Positions 49,319 to 60,168 of a stretch of 64,000 nucleotides of DNA are shown here, piece by piece. Both the position numbers and the translations under genes were made by a program. This DNA comes from Rhodococcus_G sp042754225 (GTDB lineage: Bacteria > Actinomycetota > Actinomycetes > Mycobacteriales > Mycobacteriaceae). Every line of letters starts with the position of its first letter. Within the stretch, counting starts at the first letter, position 1. The stretch lies in assembly GCF_042754225.1 (NCBI RefSeq), contig NZ_JBHZAH010000005.1:1-64000 (forward strand), given 5' to 3'. Below the pieces are notes generated by a model. The model was not told the origin of the DNA, made no database searches, and worked only from the letters and a program-made list of their open reading frames with translations.

Positions 49319-50251
49319 GTGAGATCAAGCCCCCAGCGAACGTTGCCCGAGTCGGGTGGACGCTCCTTCCTCGACAGGCCCTGGAGCGACTACGCGCTGT
49401 TCCTGGTCCTGGTCGGTCCGAACCTCGCGCTGCTGGCGGCATTCACCTACCGTCCGCTGCTGGACAACATTCGGCTCTCGTTCTTCGACTGGAACATCTC
49501 CGACCCGACCGCCACCTTCGTCGGATTGTCGAACTATCGCGAGTGGTGGGGCAGGTCGGACACCTGGCAGATCGTCACCAACACCATCGTCTTCACGGTC
49601 GCCGCGGTGCTGGGCAGCATGGTGCTCGGCCTCGCTCTGGCCATGTTGCTGGACCGGAAGCTGAAGGGCCGTAACCTGGTCCGGTCGGCGGTCTTCGCGC
49701 CGTTCGTGATCTCAGGTGCGGCCATCGGTGTCGCATTCCAGTTCGTCTTCGACCCGAACTTCGGGCTGATTCAGGACTTGGCCCATCGGCTCGGATTCGG
49801 CGGCGTGCCCGACTTCTACCAGGACCCGCACTGGGCGATGTTCATGGTGACGGTCACCTACCTGTGGAAGAACCTCGGCTACACCTTCGTCATCTATCTG
49901 GCTGCGCTGCAGGGGGTCCGCAAGGAGTTGACCGAGGCGGCGGAGATCGACGGTGCCGGTCGGTGGACCACCTTCCGCCGCGTCCTGCTGCCGCAGCTGC
50001 GACCCACCACGTACTTCCTGTCCATCACGGTGATGCTCAACTCGCTACAGGTCTTCGACATCATCAACGTGATGACCCGGGGCGGACCGCTCGGAACCGG
50101 CACCACGACCATGGTCTTCCAGGTGTACGAGGAGTCCTTTCGCAACTTCCGTGCCGGCTACGGTGCCACCGTCGCGACCGTCATGTTCCTGGTCCTTCTG
50201 GGTATCACCATCTTTCAGGTGCGCATCATGGATCGCGGCGAGCAGCGATGA
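49319..50251 (+). CDS. ugpA: Sugar-phosphate ABC importer, permease 1
   Basis: A 310-residue MalF/UgpA-type inner membrane permease with six helices and the EAA loop EAAEIDGAGRWTTFRRVLLP that contacts the ATPase. It is the first gene of a four-gene importer in the order permease, permease, binding protein, ATPase, which I recall as the ugpAEBC order of M. tuberculosis (glycerophosphocholine/glycerophosphodiester uptake). GTG at 49319 is used; no ATG fits upstream. Substrate assignment rests on the similarity of the binding protein. Confidence 0.88.
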   Translation: MRSSPQRTLPESGGRSFLDRPWSDYALFLVLVGPNLALLAAFTYRPLLDNIRLSFFDWNISDPTATFVGLSNYREWWGRSDTWQIVTNTIVFTVAAVLGSMVLGLALAMLLDRKLKGRNLVRSAVFAPFVISGAAIGVAFQFVFDPNFGLIQDLAHRLGFGGVPDFYQDPHWAMFMVTVTYLWKNLGYTFVIYLAALQGVRKELTEAAEIDGAGRWTTFRRVLLPQLRPTTYFLSITVMLNSLQVFDIINVMTRGGPLGTGTTTMVFQVYEESFRNFRAGYGATVATVMFLVLLGITIFQVRIMDRGEQR

Positions 50252-51147
50252 CGGCACTGCTGGACAAGCCCGCCGCCGCCGACGATGTCGCGGTCGCGGA
50301 CCAGGCCGCGGCTTCCGTCCGTCGCCGCGAGCGCGGGGTTCAGGCGCTGGGATACCTGGCGATGGTGGCCGTCCTGGTGATGATCGGCCTGCCGCTGGTG
50401 TGGATTCTGCTCACCTCCTTCAAGGAACGACCGGACATCTACACCCAGCCCGCGACCTGGTGGCCGCGTCCGTTCCATCCGCAGAACTACACCGAGGCAA
50501 CGGAGTCGGTGCCGTTCTGGACCTACTTGCGCAACTCGCTGATCATCACCTCGGTGCTCGCGGCGGTGAAGTTCGTCCTCGGTGTGCTCAGCGCGTACGG
50601 CCTCGTGTTCCTGAGGTTCCCCGGCAAGACCGTCGTGTTCCTGCTGATCATCGCCGCACTGATGGTGCCGAACCAGATCACGGTCATCTCGAACTACGCG
50701 CTGGTCGCACAGCTCGGCTGGCGAAACACGTTCGCGGGCATCATCGTTCCTCTCGCCGGGGTGGCGTTCGGGACCTTCCTGATGCGAAACCACTTCCTGT
50801 CGATTCCAGCCGAGATCATCGAGGCCGCGCGGATGGACGGTGCCCGCAACTGGCGGCTGCTGTGGCGCGTGGTCCTGCCCATCTCCGGGCCGACCATGGT
50901 GGCGTTCGCGATCATCGTCGTGGTCAACGAGTGGAACGAATATCTTTGGCCCTTCCTGATGTCCGACGACGCGTCGGTGGCCCCGCTGCCGGTGGGTCTG
51001 ACACAGCTGCAGAACAACGACGGCATCACCAACTGGGGTCCGGTGATGGCGGGCACCGTGCTGGCGATGCTGCCGATCCTCGTGGTGTTCCTCCTGCTGC
51101 AGCGACACATGATCAAGGGCCTCACCTCCGGCGCTGTCAAAGGCTGA
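50248..51147 (+). CDS. ugpE: Sugar-phosphate ABC importer, permease 2
   Basis: A 299-residue MalG/UgpE-type permease with six membrane helices after a 30-residue cytoplasmic N-terminus, and the EAA loop EAARMDGARNWRLLWRVVLP. ATG at 50248 overlaps the ugpA stop by 4 bp (ATGA); the longer open frame upstream lies inside ugpA and is not used. It forms the heterodimeric channel with UgpA. Confidence 0.9.
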   Translation: MTALLDKPAAADDVAVADQAAASVRRRERGVQALGYLAMVAVLVMIGLPLVWILLTSFKERPDIYTQPATWWPRPFHPQNYTEATESVPFWTYLRNSLIITSVLAAVKFVLGVLSAYGLVFLRFPGKTVVFLLIIAALMVPNQITVISNYALVAQLGWRNTFAGIIVPLAGVAFGTFLMRNHFLSIPAEIIEAARMDGARNWRLLWRVVLPISGPTMVAFAIIVVVNEWNEYLWPFLMSDDASVAPLPVGLTQLQNNDGITNWGPVMAGTVLAMLPILVVFLLLQRHMIKGLTSGAVKG

Positions 51148-51206
51148 GCGCCGCTACGGCCTTCTCCCATCCAATGCACTACCTCCACACAGTCAGGAGC
51201 TAACAG

Positions 51207-52523
51207 GTGATCATCAACCGACGCGGATTTCTAGGGCTGTCCGGTGGCGTCGCCGTCGGAGCCGCGTTGACGGCCTGCGCCGGATCGGGCTCGGGTAGCG
51301 GCGGATCCACCGCGCCGAGCGGTGCTGCGAACACGATCAACTTCTGGTCGAACCATCCGGGCAAGTCTCAGGACGTGGAGAGGGAACTGATCTCCCGGTT
51401 CCAGGCAAAGTTCCCCGAGCTGAAGGTCAACCTCGTCGACGCGGGCAAGAACTACGAGGAGGTCTCGCAGAAGTTCAACGCCGCGCTGTCCGGCGGCGAC
51501 CTGCCGGACGTCGTGGTGCTCTCGGACGTGTGGTGGTTCAACTACGCACTTACCGGCGCCATCGAGCCGCTGGACGGCCACTTCGCCGCTGCCGGCGTGG
51601 ACAAGGCCGACTTCGTCGATTCCCTGCTGGCGGACTACGAGTTCAAGGGCGCGCACTACGCGCTCCCGTATGCCCGGTCGACCCCGCTCTTCTACTACAA
51701 CAAGCAGGTCTGGACGCAGGCAGGACTGCCGGACCGCGGCCCGGCGACCTGGCAGGAGTTCGATCAGTGGGGGCCCGAACTGCAGAAGGTCGTCGGCAAC
51801 GGCAGGCTCGCGCACGGTTGGGGCAACGCGAAGGACTACCTCGGATGGACGTTCGAGGGACCGATCTGGACGTTCGGCGGCGCGTACTCGGACGGCTGGA
51901 ACCTCACCTTCGACAATGAGAACACCATTGCCGCAGGCAATTTCCTCCGCGACATGATTCACACCAAGAAGTACGCCGCGGTGTCGAACTCCATCGCCAA
52001 CGACTTCGGCGCCGGCATCCTCGCCTCCACGATCGCGTCCACCGGCGATCTGTCCGGCATCACCAAGAACGCGGCCTTCGATTTCGGCACCGCGTTCCTG
52101 CCCGCCGCCGACGGCAGGCCCGGCTGCCCGACCGGCGGTGCCGGACTAGCGATTCCGTCGAAGATCAGCGACGAACGGAAGGTCAACGCGTTGAAGTTCG
52201 TCAATTTCATCACCAACGCCGAGAACACCTCGTACTTCTCCCAGAAGGTCGGGTACATGCCGGTGCGCAAGTCGGCGGTGGAGGACCCGAGTCAGATGGC
52301 ATTCATGGCGGCGAACCCGCGGTCGGCGACGGCGGTCGCTCAGCTCGCCCACACCCGGTCGCAGGACTACGCGCGGGTTTTCGTACCCGGCGGCGACCAG
52401 ATCATCGGCACCGGACTCGAGCAGATCGCCCTGCAGAACGCCGACGTCACCTCGACGTTCGCGAACATCACCGGGCAGCTGCAGCAGATCGTCGACCGCC
52501 AGATCACCCCCAAGCTGAAGTAG
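51207..52523 (+). CDS. ugpB: ABC importer binding lipoprotein, UgpB-like
   Basis: A 438-residue extracytoplasmic solute-binding protein (family 1). The N-terminus has a twin-arginine-like motif NRRGFLGLSGG and a lipobox ALTAC (Cys23), so it is probably exported and lipid-anchored. Motifs strongly resemble mycobacterial UgpB: INFWSNHPGKSQDVERELIS, LPYARSTPLFYYNKQVWTQA, and CPTGGAGLAIPSKISDERKV. UgpB binds glycerophosphocholine in M. tuberculosis, so that ligand class is likely here. GTG at 51207 follows CAGGAGC. Confidence 0.92.
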   Translation: MIINRRGFLGLSGGVAVGAALTACAGSGSGSGGSTAPSGAANTINFWSNHPGKSQDVERELISRFQAKFPELKVNLVDAGKNYEEVSQKFNAALSGGDLPDVVVLSDVWWFNYALTGAIEPLDGHFAAAGVDKADFVDSLLADYEFKGAHYALPYARSTPLFYYNKQVWTQAGLPDRGPATWQEFDQWGPELQKVVGNGRLAHGWGNAKDYLGWTFEGPIWTFGGAYSDGWNLTFDNENTIAAGNFLRDMIHTKKYAAVSNSIANDFGAGILASTIASTGDLSGITKNAAFDFGTAFLPAADGRPGCPTGGAGLAIPSKISDERKVNALKFVNFITNAENTSYFSQKVGYMPVRKSAVEDPSQMAFMAANPRSATAVAQLAHTRSQDYARVFVPGGDQIIGTGLEQIALQNADVTSTFANITGQLQQIVDRQITPKLK

Positions 52524-52535
52524 GAAGGATCCGCC

Positions 52536-53604
<1,069 letters not shown>

Positions 53605-53630
<26 letters not shown>

Positions 53631-54189
53631 TGCGCGCGACGGTCTCGTCGATCGCCTCGATGGCCTCGGTGCGGCTGTAGTCCTCGTGCGCGAAGCTCTC
53701 CCAACCGGTGAGCAGACACCACCACAGCATGTGACGCACCCAGCGCACCTTGAGGTTGCTGCTGAAGGTGCCGTCGGCGCGGCCGCGCTCGAGGAGGTCG
53801 AACAGCGGCTCGTCGATGGTGCTCAGGCGAACCCAGAACGACTCGTTGGACAGGGCATGCGGATCGCCGTAGATCAGCGCCAGCAGGGGGCCGAGGTCGA
53901 AGCACTCGTGACTCATCCGCCGGAGCGCGGCGTCGGCCGGGCCCTCGTGCGGTCGGGCCCTGATCTGCGCCGCGCTGAGTTTGTCGAGCGCGTCCTCGCC
54001 GAGCGCCCGGACGAGGTCGTCGCGCTCGGGGTAGTAGCGGTGCAGCGTGCTCCGGCCCACGTCGGCTTCTGCGGCGATGTCGCTCAGCGGAGCCGCCGCG
54101 TTCTTGCTCAGCACCTCGACGGCGGCGTCCAGAATCGCCCGGCGGGTGCGGGCGCGGGTTCCCGATTCCTGGGTGGATTCCGACGACAT
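53605..54189 (-). CDS. TetR-family regulator of the adjacent ABC exporter
   Basis: A 194-residue TetR regulator. The N-terminal DNA-binding domain (about 12-58) contains ILDAAVEVLSKNAAAPLSDI and the recognition helix AEADVGRSTLHRYYPERDDL. The C-terminal domain (TetR_C type) is helical with Trp-rich WVRHMLWWCLLTGWESFAHE. It is divergent from the ABC exporter at 54263, sharing a 73-bp region with a 13-bp palindrome, and so most likely represses that exporter. Confidence 0.87.
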
Positions 54190-54225
54190 GGACCGACTTT
54201 AGCAGTGTGAATGTTCGAATTGATA

Positions 54226-54238
54226 CTGTCATTGACAG
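54226..54238. promoter_or_regulatory. Candidate TetR operator before the ABC exporter
   Basis: A perfect 13-bp palindrome CTGTCA-T-TGACAG in the 73-bp divergent region. TTGACA within it could also be a -35 box for the exporter, so binding would block the promoter. Confidence 0.5.
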
Positions 54239-54262
54239 AAATGGGACATCAATGTTCCACTG

Positions 54263-56035
54263 ATGGGCATGACTGACTCGCCCGCGCAGACATCCTGGGT
54301 CAACGTGAAACTTCTGTGGTCGTTCATCCGGCCGCACCGCCGCACCCTGTTCGTCGGAATCGTTCTCGGGCTGGTGTTCACCGCCGCGGGGCTGATGCTG
54401 CCAATGGTCGTCAAGCTGCTGCTCGACTCGATCGCCGAAGGCAAGAGCATGACCGGGCTGATCGTTGCGCTGGTCATCATGCTCGTGGTCGCCGGCGTCA
54501 TCGGATACATCGAGCTGAACCTGCTCGGCAGGCTCGCCGCTCGGGTGGTGTACGACGCGCGAGAGTCGATGGTGCGCAGGTATTTTCGAGCCACCGTCGG
54601 CAGCCTGACCAAGCGCTCCTCGGGCGAGCTCGTCACCCGGGTCACCTCGGACACGGTGCTGCTGCGCGAGGCGGCGTCCTCGAGCCTGGTCGAACTCGTC
54701 AACGGAGCGGTCGCGATCGTGGGGACTCTGATCCTGATGGGCTTCCTCGACCCCGTCCTGCTGGGGACGATGCTGGGCGCGCTCGCCCTGGTCGCCGCGT
54801 GCTCGGCAGCCGTGATGCCGCTGATCGCGAAGTCCGAGCGGGAAGCGCAGGAGTCCGTCGGCCGCCTCGGTGGTGGCCTCGAGGGTGCACTGCGCGCAAT
54901 CCGCACCGTCAAGTCCAGTCGAGCCGAGTCGCGTGAGGTCGAGCGGATCATCGTCGACGCCAAGGAGTCGCAGCTGCACTCCGTGCGTGCGGTCAAGGCG
55001 AGCGCCCTGGTCTGGGCGATCTCGAGCGGCGGAATGCAGATCGCGCTCGCCGGCATCCTGGCCTTCGGTGCGTGGCGGGTCGGTTCGGGAGCCGTGGCGG
55101 TCTCGAGCCTGATCGCCTTCCTGCTGTACGCCTTCCAGCTGCTCGAGCCGGTGTCGCGCCTGTCGCGCAATGTCGCGACCATCCAGTCCGGCATCGCCGC
55201 CGCCGCGCGGATCCGGGAGGTCCAGGCCCTCGACCTCGAGGATCACGACGAGTCGGCCGAGATCCTCCCGCTGCGTGCCGCGCCCGACGTGCCGCTGCTC
55301 GAGCTCGTCGACGTCACCGCGAAGTACGCGCCCGGTGCGCGGCCGGCACTGTCCGGCGTCAGCGTCAGCATCCCGGCGCGGGGTCACACCGCGATCGTCG
55401 GGCCGTCGGGCGCGGGCAAGACGACGATCTTCTCGCTGCTGCTGCGATTCCTGCACCCCGAGACCGGACAGATCCTGCTTGGCGGCACACCGTACTCCGA
55501 CCTCTCGTTCGAGCAGGTGCGCTCGCACCTCGCGTACGTCGAGCAGGACACCCCGGTGGTCCCCGGCACCGTCCGATCGAACCTGCTCTTCACCCACCCG
55601 GAGGCCACCGAGGAGGAGGTGTGGGACGCGTTGCGCGCCGTGCACCTCGACGAGACCGTCCGTCGGCTCGAGAACGGCCTCGACAGCGACCTGTCGGCGA
55701 CCAACATCTCGGGTGGGCAGCGGCAGCGGATCGCGTTGGCGCGAGCCATCGTCCGCCGACCGGACATCCTCATGCTGGACGAGGCCACCGCCCAGCTCGA
55801 CGGTCGTACCGAGGCCGCGATCCACGAGGTGATTCGCGAGCTCGCGGAGACCGGCGCGGTGCTGACCATCGCCCACCGCCTGTCGACGGTGATCGACGCG
55901 GATCAGATCCTGGTCATGGACGACGGCCGGATCCGGGCGCGGGGCACCCATGCCGAACTGATGGCCTCCGACTCGCTCTACCGTGAGCTGGTCGCGGCGC
56001 TGCGGATCGGACCCTCGGTCCCCGTCGCGGTGTAG
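54263..56035 (+). CDS. ABC exporter (fused permease-ATPase)
   Basis: A 590-residue half-transporter expected to work as a homodimer: six-helix membrane domain (about 15-320) and ATPase domain with Walker A GPSGAGKTT, signature ISGGQRQRIALARA, Walker B ILMLDEATAQLD and the H-loop IAHRLSTV. It resembles LmrA/MsbA-type drug or lipid exporters. ATG at 54263 or 54269 (MGMTDS) start. It is controlled by the divergent TetR gene. Substrate is not known. Confidence 0.9.
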   Translation: MGMTDSPAQTSWVNVKLLWSFIRPHRRTLFVGIVLGLVFTAAGLMLPMVVKLLLDSIAEGKSMTGLIVALVIMLVVAGVIGYIELNLLGRLAARVVYDARESMVRRYFRATVGSLTKRSSGELVTRVTSDTVLLREAASSSLVELVNGAVAIVGTLILMGFLDPVLLGTMLGALALVAACSAAVMPLIAKSEREAQESVGRLGGGLEGALRAIRTVKSSRAESREVERIIVDAKESQLHSVRAVKASALVWAISSGGMQIALAGILAFGAWRVGSGAVAVSSLIAFLLYAFQLLEPVSRLSRNVATIQSGIAAAARIREVQALDLEDHDESAEILPLRAAPDVPLLELVDVTAKYAPGARPALSGVSVSIPARGHTAIVGPSGAGKTTIFSLLLRFLHPETGQILLGGTPYSDLSFEQVRSHLAYVEQDTPVVPGTVRSNLLFTHPEATEEEVWDALRAVHLDETVRRLENGLDSDLSATNISGGQRQRIALARAIVRRPDILMLDEATAQLDGRTEAAIHEVIRELAETGAVLTIAHRLSTVIDADQILVMDDGRIRARGTHAELMASDSLYRELVAALRIGPSVPVAV

Positions 56036-56081
56036 TCGCGGTAAGGCTGCGGCGTCGGCGGGCCGACGGTATTCTCGGGCG

Positions 56082-57461
56082 ATGGCAGGCGTCGTCTTCG
56101 AAAAGCCGGAACCCGCCGACGACCGGCGCAGACGAGGCAAGGCGCTGCGCGCGCGTGTCCCGCGCAGCGCCCACGGCGAGTGGCAGACCCCTCCTGGTCG
56201 CGCCCATCCCGCCGACGTTCTCGACCAGCAGAACGCGCAGCGAGTGGCCGAGCTCGTACCACTCCGTTACGAGCGAATGCTGGTTTCGCCCTTCACCTTT
56301 CTGCGCGGCTCGGCGGCGATCATGGCGTGGGACCTCGCGCAGGGGCCGCGCACCGACCTGATGGTCGCGGCCTGCGGTGACGCCCACCTGGCGAACTTCG
56401 GGCTGTTCGCCGGACCCGACCGGCGACTCGTCTTCGATGTCAACGACTTCGACGAGGTGCACCGGGGCCCGTTCGAGTGGGACGTCAAGCGGCTCGCGGT
56501 GTCGGTGGCGGTGGCATCGGAGGGCAACGGGCACAGTGCCGCCGATGCGCGCGCCGCGGCGCGGACAGTCGGGCAGACCTACCGGGAGGTGATGGCGCGC
56601 GCGGCCGGCATGACCGCGCTCGACGTCTGGTACACCCGGCTCGAGGCCGACGCCGTGCTCGGCCAGTTGCGCGACGACCTCGGCAGGCGCCAGCTCGGTG
56701 TCGCCGAGGCGTCGATGGCGAAGGCCGAGCGGCGCACCCAGCTCGGTTCGCTCAAGCGCTTCGCGCGGCCCACCGACGGCGGATTCCGGCTCAAGGAGGA
56801 CCCGCCGCTGGTGGTCCGGCTGCCGTACGAACGGCACGTCGAGGTGATGCGGCTGCTGACCGACGCGTACGAGAACTATCTCGCCACCCTGGCCGCCGAT
56901 CGCCGACAGCTGGTGACTCGGTACCGCTTCCAGGACATTGCGCGCAAGGTGGTCGGGGTCGGATCGGTCGGCACCATGTGCTTCATCGCGCTGTTCGTCG
57001 GGGACACCGCGCGCGACCCGCTGTTCCTCCAGATCAAGGAGGCCCAGCAGTCGGTGCTCGCGCCGTACGTCGAGGGCGCCCACTACGCCGATCAGGGCGA
57101 GCGGGTGGTCGACGGCCAACGGTTGATCCAGAGTGCCTCCGACCCGTTCCTCGGCTGGTTCACCGGCTCCGGTCCGATCGGCCGGGACTTCTACGTCCGT
57201 CAGCTCCGGGACAAGAAGGGCGGCTTCGACATCGCGTCGATGCGGCCGCCGGGGATGCAGGTGTACGCGCGCCTGTGCGCGACCGCGCTTGCCCGCGCGC
57301 ACGCGCGCACCGGAGACCCGGTGGCGATCTCCGGGTACCTCGGCGGCGGAACGGTGTTCGACGCCGCGATCGAACGCTGGGCGGCCGCCTACACCGAGCA
57401 GAACCGCCGCGACTATCACGAGGTGCGGCTTCGCCGCAGTGGTGCGGTTTCGGGGTCCTGA
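56082..57461 (+). CDS. DUF2252-family protein
   Basis: A 459-residue cytoplasmic protein of the DUF2252 family, widespread in actinobacteria and without known function; it has distant resemblance to phosphotransferase/kinase folds. Characteristic segments are SPFTFLRGSAAIMAWDLA, ACGDAHLANFGLFAGPDRRL, VFDVNDFDEVHRGPFEWDVK and LARAHARTGDPVAISGYLGG. The HANFG/FDVNDFDE pattern resembles the catalytic HxN and metal DFD of aminoglycoside-phosphotransferase-like kinases, so a kinase role is conceivable. It starts 46 bp after the exporter. Confidence 0.88.
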   Translation: MAGVVFEKPEPADDRRRRGKALRARVPRSAHGEWQTPPGRAHPADVLDQQNAQRVAELVPLRYERMLVSPFTFLRGSAAIMAWDLAQGPRTDLMVAACGDAHLANFGLFAGPDRRLVFDVNDFDEVHRGPFEWDVKRLAVSVAVASEGNGHSAADARAAARTVGQTYREVMARAAGMTALDVWYTRLEADAVLGQLRDDLGRRQLGVAEASMAKAERRTQLGSLKRFARPTDGGFRLKEDPPLVVRLPYERHVEVMRLLTDAYENYLATLAADRRQLVTRYRFQDIARKVVGVGSVGTMCFIALFVGDTARDPLFLQIKEAQQSVLAPYVEGAHYADQGERVVDGQRLIQSASDPFLGWFTGSGPIGRDFYVRQLRDKKGGFDIASMRPPGMQVYARLCATALARAHARTGDPVAISGYLGGGTVFDAAIERWAAAYTEQNRRDYHEVRLRRSGAVSGS

Positions 57462-57483
57462 GACTCCGTAACCGCACCACTGC
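57436..57483. terminator. Bidirectional terminator between convergent genes
   Basis: Perfect 14-bp inverted repeat GCAGTGGTGCGGTT (57436-57449) and AACCGCACCACTGC (57470-57483), 20-nt loop, overlapping the end of the DUF2252 gene and just before the M13 peptidase stop at 57493. Confidence 0.7.
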
Positions 57484-57492
57484 GCGTGCGCA

Positions 57493-59442
57493 CTACCAGA
57501 TCTTCACGCGCTGTTCGGGTTCCAGGTAGAGAGCATCCCCGGGCGTGACGTCGAACGCCTCGTGGAAGGTGTCCAGGTTGCGAACCACGCCGTTGCAGCG
57601 GAACTCCGGCGGGGAGTGCGGGTCGACGGCCAGGCGCCGGATCGCCTCCTCGTTGCGGGCCTTGGTCCGCCACACCTGCGCCCAGCCGAAGAACACCCGC
57701 TGCAGACCGGTGAGTCCGTCCAGCTCGGGAGAGTCCTTGCCGTCCAATGCGATCCGGTACGCCTCGATCGCGATCGACAGTCCACCGAGGTCACCGATGT
57801 TCTCGCCGATGGTGAACTCGCCGTTGACCTTGTGTCCGGGCAAGGCCTTCGGCTCGAAGTCGTTGTACTGCTCGATGAGCGCCTTGGTGCGCTTGCCGAA
57901 TTCGGCGCGGTCGGCGTCGGTCCACCAGTCGATCATGTTGCCGTCGCCGTCGTACTTGGCGCCCTGGTCGTCGAATCCGTGGCCGATCTCGTGCCCGATC
58001 ACCGCGCCGATACCGCCGTAGTTGGCGGCGTCGTCGGCGTTCGCGTCGAAGAAGGGCGGCTGCAGGATCGCGGCCGGGAAGACGATCTCGTTCATCCCCG
58101 GGTTGTAGTAGGCGTTGACGGTCTGCGGGGTCATGAACCACTCGTCGCGGTCGACCGGGCCGCCGAGCTTGGCGAGGTCGCGGTCGTGGTCTGCGGCGTA
58201 GCCCCGCCGGTAGTTGCCGACCAGGTCGTCGGGGGAGATCACGAGTCCGCTGTAGTCGCGCCACTTGTCGGGGTAGCCGATCTTGGGGGTGAACTTCTCC
58301 AGCTTCGCCAGCGCGGCCTGCCGGGTGTCGGGGCCCATCCACTCGAGCTCGGAAATGTTGCGGCGGTACGCCTCCTGCAGGTTCGCGACCAGTTCCTGCA
58401 TGCGGGCCTTGGCCGCCGGCGGGAAGTGCCGCTCGACGTAGAGCTTGCCGACCGCCTCGCCGAGCAGGTCCTGCACCAGGGACACTCCGCGCTTCCAGCG
58501 CTCACGGTTCTCCTCGGTGCCCGAGAGCGTCTTGCCGTAGAAGGAGAAGTCCTCGGCGACCAGTGCATCGGTCAGATACGGTGCGCGCGAATGGATCACC
58601 TTCCACGCGGCCCACGTCTTCCAGTCGTCGAGCGGGCGCTGGGTCCACAGGGCGGTCAAGGCGGTGAGGAAGCTGGGCTGGCGGACCACCACTTCGGCGA
58701 ATCCGTCCGGAGTGCCACCGAGACCCGAGATCCATGCGGACCAGTCGAATCCGGGGTTCTCCCGGTTGAGATCGTCGAGCGTGACGAGGTTGTAGCTCAG
58801 CTCGGCGTCGCGGCGCTTGACCACGTCCCAGTGGCCGGCCGCGATCGCCGTCTCCAAGTCGAGGATGCGCCGCGCGGCGCCCGCGGGATCGGGGCGGCCG
58901 GCGAGGGCGAGCATCGCCTCGACGTGCGCCAGGTACGCCTCGCGGATCTGTGCGTACGAGTCCTCGCGGTAGTAGGACTCGTCGGGCAGTCCGATGCCGG
59001 ACTGGGACAGGTGCACCAGGTAGCGCGCCGAGTTCTTGGCGTCGGTGTCGACGTAGTTGCCGACAGCGCCGGAGACGCCGGTGCGCTGCAATTCACCGAG
59101 CAGGCCGGCGAGCGTGGAAAGGTCGGTGGCGGCGTCGACGGCGGCAAGTTCGCCGGCGATCGGCTCCAGGCCCGCGCGTTCGACTGCGTCGGCGTCCATG
59201 AAGGAGAGATACAGATCGCCGATGCGCTGGCCATCGGTGCCGTCGGTGCCACCGGCCTCGGTGATGATCGCCCGCACGTCGACTTCGGCCTGGTCGTAGA
59301 GGGTGCGGAAGGCGCCGTCCACGGCGCGGTCGGCGGGGATCTCGTACCCGTCCAGCCACTGTCCGTTGACGTGTACGAAGAGGTCGTCCTGGGCGCGGAC
59401 GCCGCCGTCCAGGTGGGTGAGGTCGATTCCGGAGCGAGTCAT
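57493..59442 (-). CDS. zmp1: M13-family zinc metallopeptidase, Zmp1-like
   Basis: A 649-residue neprilysin-family (M13) peptidase. Zinc ligands are H484-E485-x-x-H488 (GHEIGHGFDD) and E547 in ENIGDLGGL; the substrate-binding NAYYNPGMNEIVFPA segment precedes them. There is no signal peptide or membrane anchor, as in M. tuberculosis Zmp1 (Rv0198c), to which the N-terminus SGIDLTHLDGGVRAQDDLF is strikingly similar. Mycobacterial Zmp1 is linked to phagosome and inflammasome interference; whether that applies here is unknown. ATG at 59442 is preferred to the longer frame because family similarity begins there. Confidence 0.93.
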   Translation of the reverse strand: MTRSGIDLTHLDGGVRAQDDLFVHVNGQWLDGYEIPADRAVDGAFRTLYDQAEVDVRAIITEAGGTDGTDGQRIGDLYLSFMDADAVERAGLEPIAGELAAVDAATDLSTLAGLLGELQRTGVSGAVGNYVDTDAKNSARYLVHLSQSGIGLPDESYYREDSYAQIREAYLAHVEAMLALAGRPDPAGAARRILDLETAIAAGHWDVVKRRDAELSYNLVTLDDLNRENPGFDWSAWISGLGGTPDGFAEVVVRQPSFLTALTALWTQRPLDDWKTWAAWKVIHSRAPYLTDALVAEDFSFYGKTLSGTEENRERWKRGVSLVQDLLGEAVGKLYVERHFPPAAKARMQELVANLQEAYRRNISELEWMGPDTRQAALAKLEKFTPKIGYPDKWRDYSGLVISPDDLVGNYRRGYAADHDRDLAKLGGPVDRDEWFMTPQTVNAYYNPGMNEIVFPAAILQPPFFDANADDAANYGGIGAVIGHEIGHGFDDQGAKYDGDGNMIDWWTDADRAEFGKRTKALIEQYNDFEPKALPGHKVNGEFTIGENIGDLGGLSIAIEAYRIALDGKDSPELDGLTGLQRVFFGWAQVWRTKARNEEAIRRLAVDPHSPPEFRCNGVVRNLDTFHEAFDVTPGDALYLEPEQRVKIW

Positions 59443-59624
59443 GCACTCCATCATGGCGCAGGAATCGCGGGCGCGAGCGGTCGGTTTCCGACTTCGGGCC
59501 CGGGAGTCCCCGGACACGATCGCGCGCTCGACGGCGGTCCGGGTCGGTCGCGGTCACCGTGACGGGCAGCGGTGACTATCGAATCATGGTGTGGTGCAAC
59601 TCTCGTGGCACGAGTACGGATACG

Positions 59625-59936
59625 TCATGCGGCGTCGGCGCAGAGCACGCGGCCTCGATCCGGGTTCTCGATGTAGTAGTGGGAGCACTGGGACGAATCG
59701 CCCACGATCGAGGTGACCACTATGGAGGCATTCGCAGTGCCGCACGTCGCCGGGGAGAAGTTCGTGTTGACGGTCTCGCCCGGACCCGGGACGGAATCGG
59801 TGTGCAGGCACGAGCCGACCACGGCGTCGTTGACTGCCGGCGCGTCCGCTGCCGCATCGGTGGCACTCAGCACCGCGCCCGCGAGCGTCGCCGTGGTGAG
59901 AGTGATGGTGTAGGCCGCAACCTTGAGGGCATTCAT
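59625..59936 (-). CDS. Small secreted protein, unknown function
   Basis: A 103-residue exported protein: signal peptide MNALKVAAYTITLTTATLAG ... DAAADA (about 1-32), then a 70-residue mature part with four cysteines (GSCLHTD, ATCGTAN, SQCSHYY, VLCADAA), probably two disulfides. ATG at 59936 is chosen; an ATG at 59948 would add four residues. No family is recognised. It is a single gene with 232 bp upstream in which I see only promoter-like sequence. Confidence 0.7.
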   Translation of the reverse strand: MNALKVAAYTITLTTATLAGAVLSATDAAADAPAVNDAVVGSCLHTDSVPGPGETVNTNFSPATCGTANASIVVTSIVGDSSQCSHYYIENPDRGRVLCADAA

Positions 59937-60168
59937 GGGGATCCCCATCGGAGTGATTGGAGGACAGGCGAAGGATCGGGCCCGCACAGCGGACTCGGAC
60001 ACTGTGCCTGAAGTCCGAGGCCCGCGGCGGTTGACGTGCGACCCCGAGGTACTCGGAAGTACCTCCATTGTCGCGCCGATGTTTCGGCCGATCAAGCCCG
60101 CGCCGACATGGCCGATGCGGCCGAATGTGGTTGCCCCAACTACCGATACCGTGCCGGCGCGCGGGTGG

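Noticed and set aside
57562..59562. 666-codon open frame antisense to the M13 peptidase
   Set aside because: Shadow frame; the minus-strand gene has clear HExxH and family sequence.
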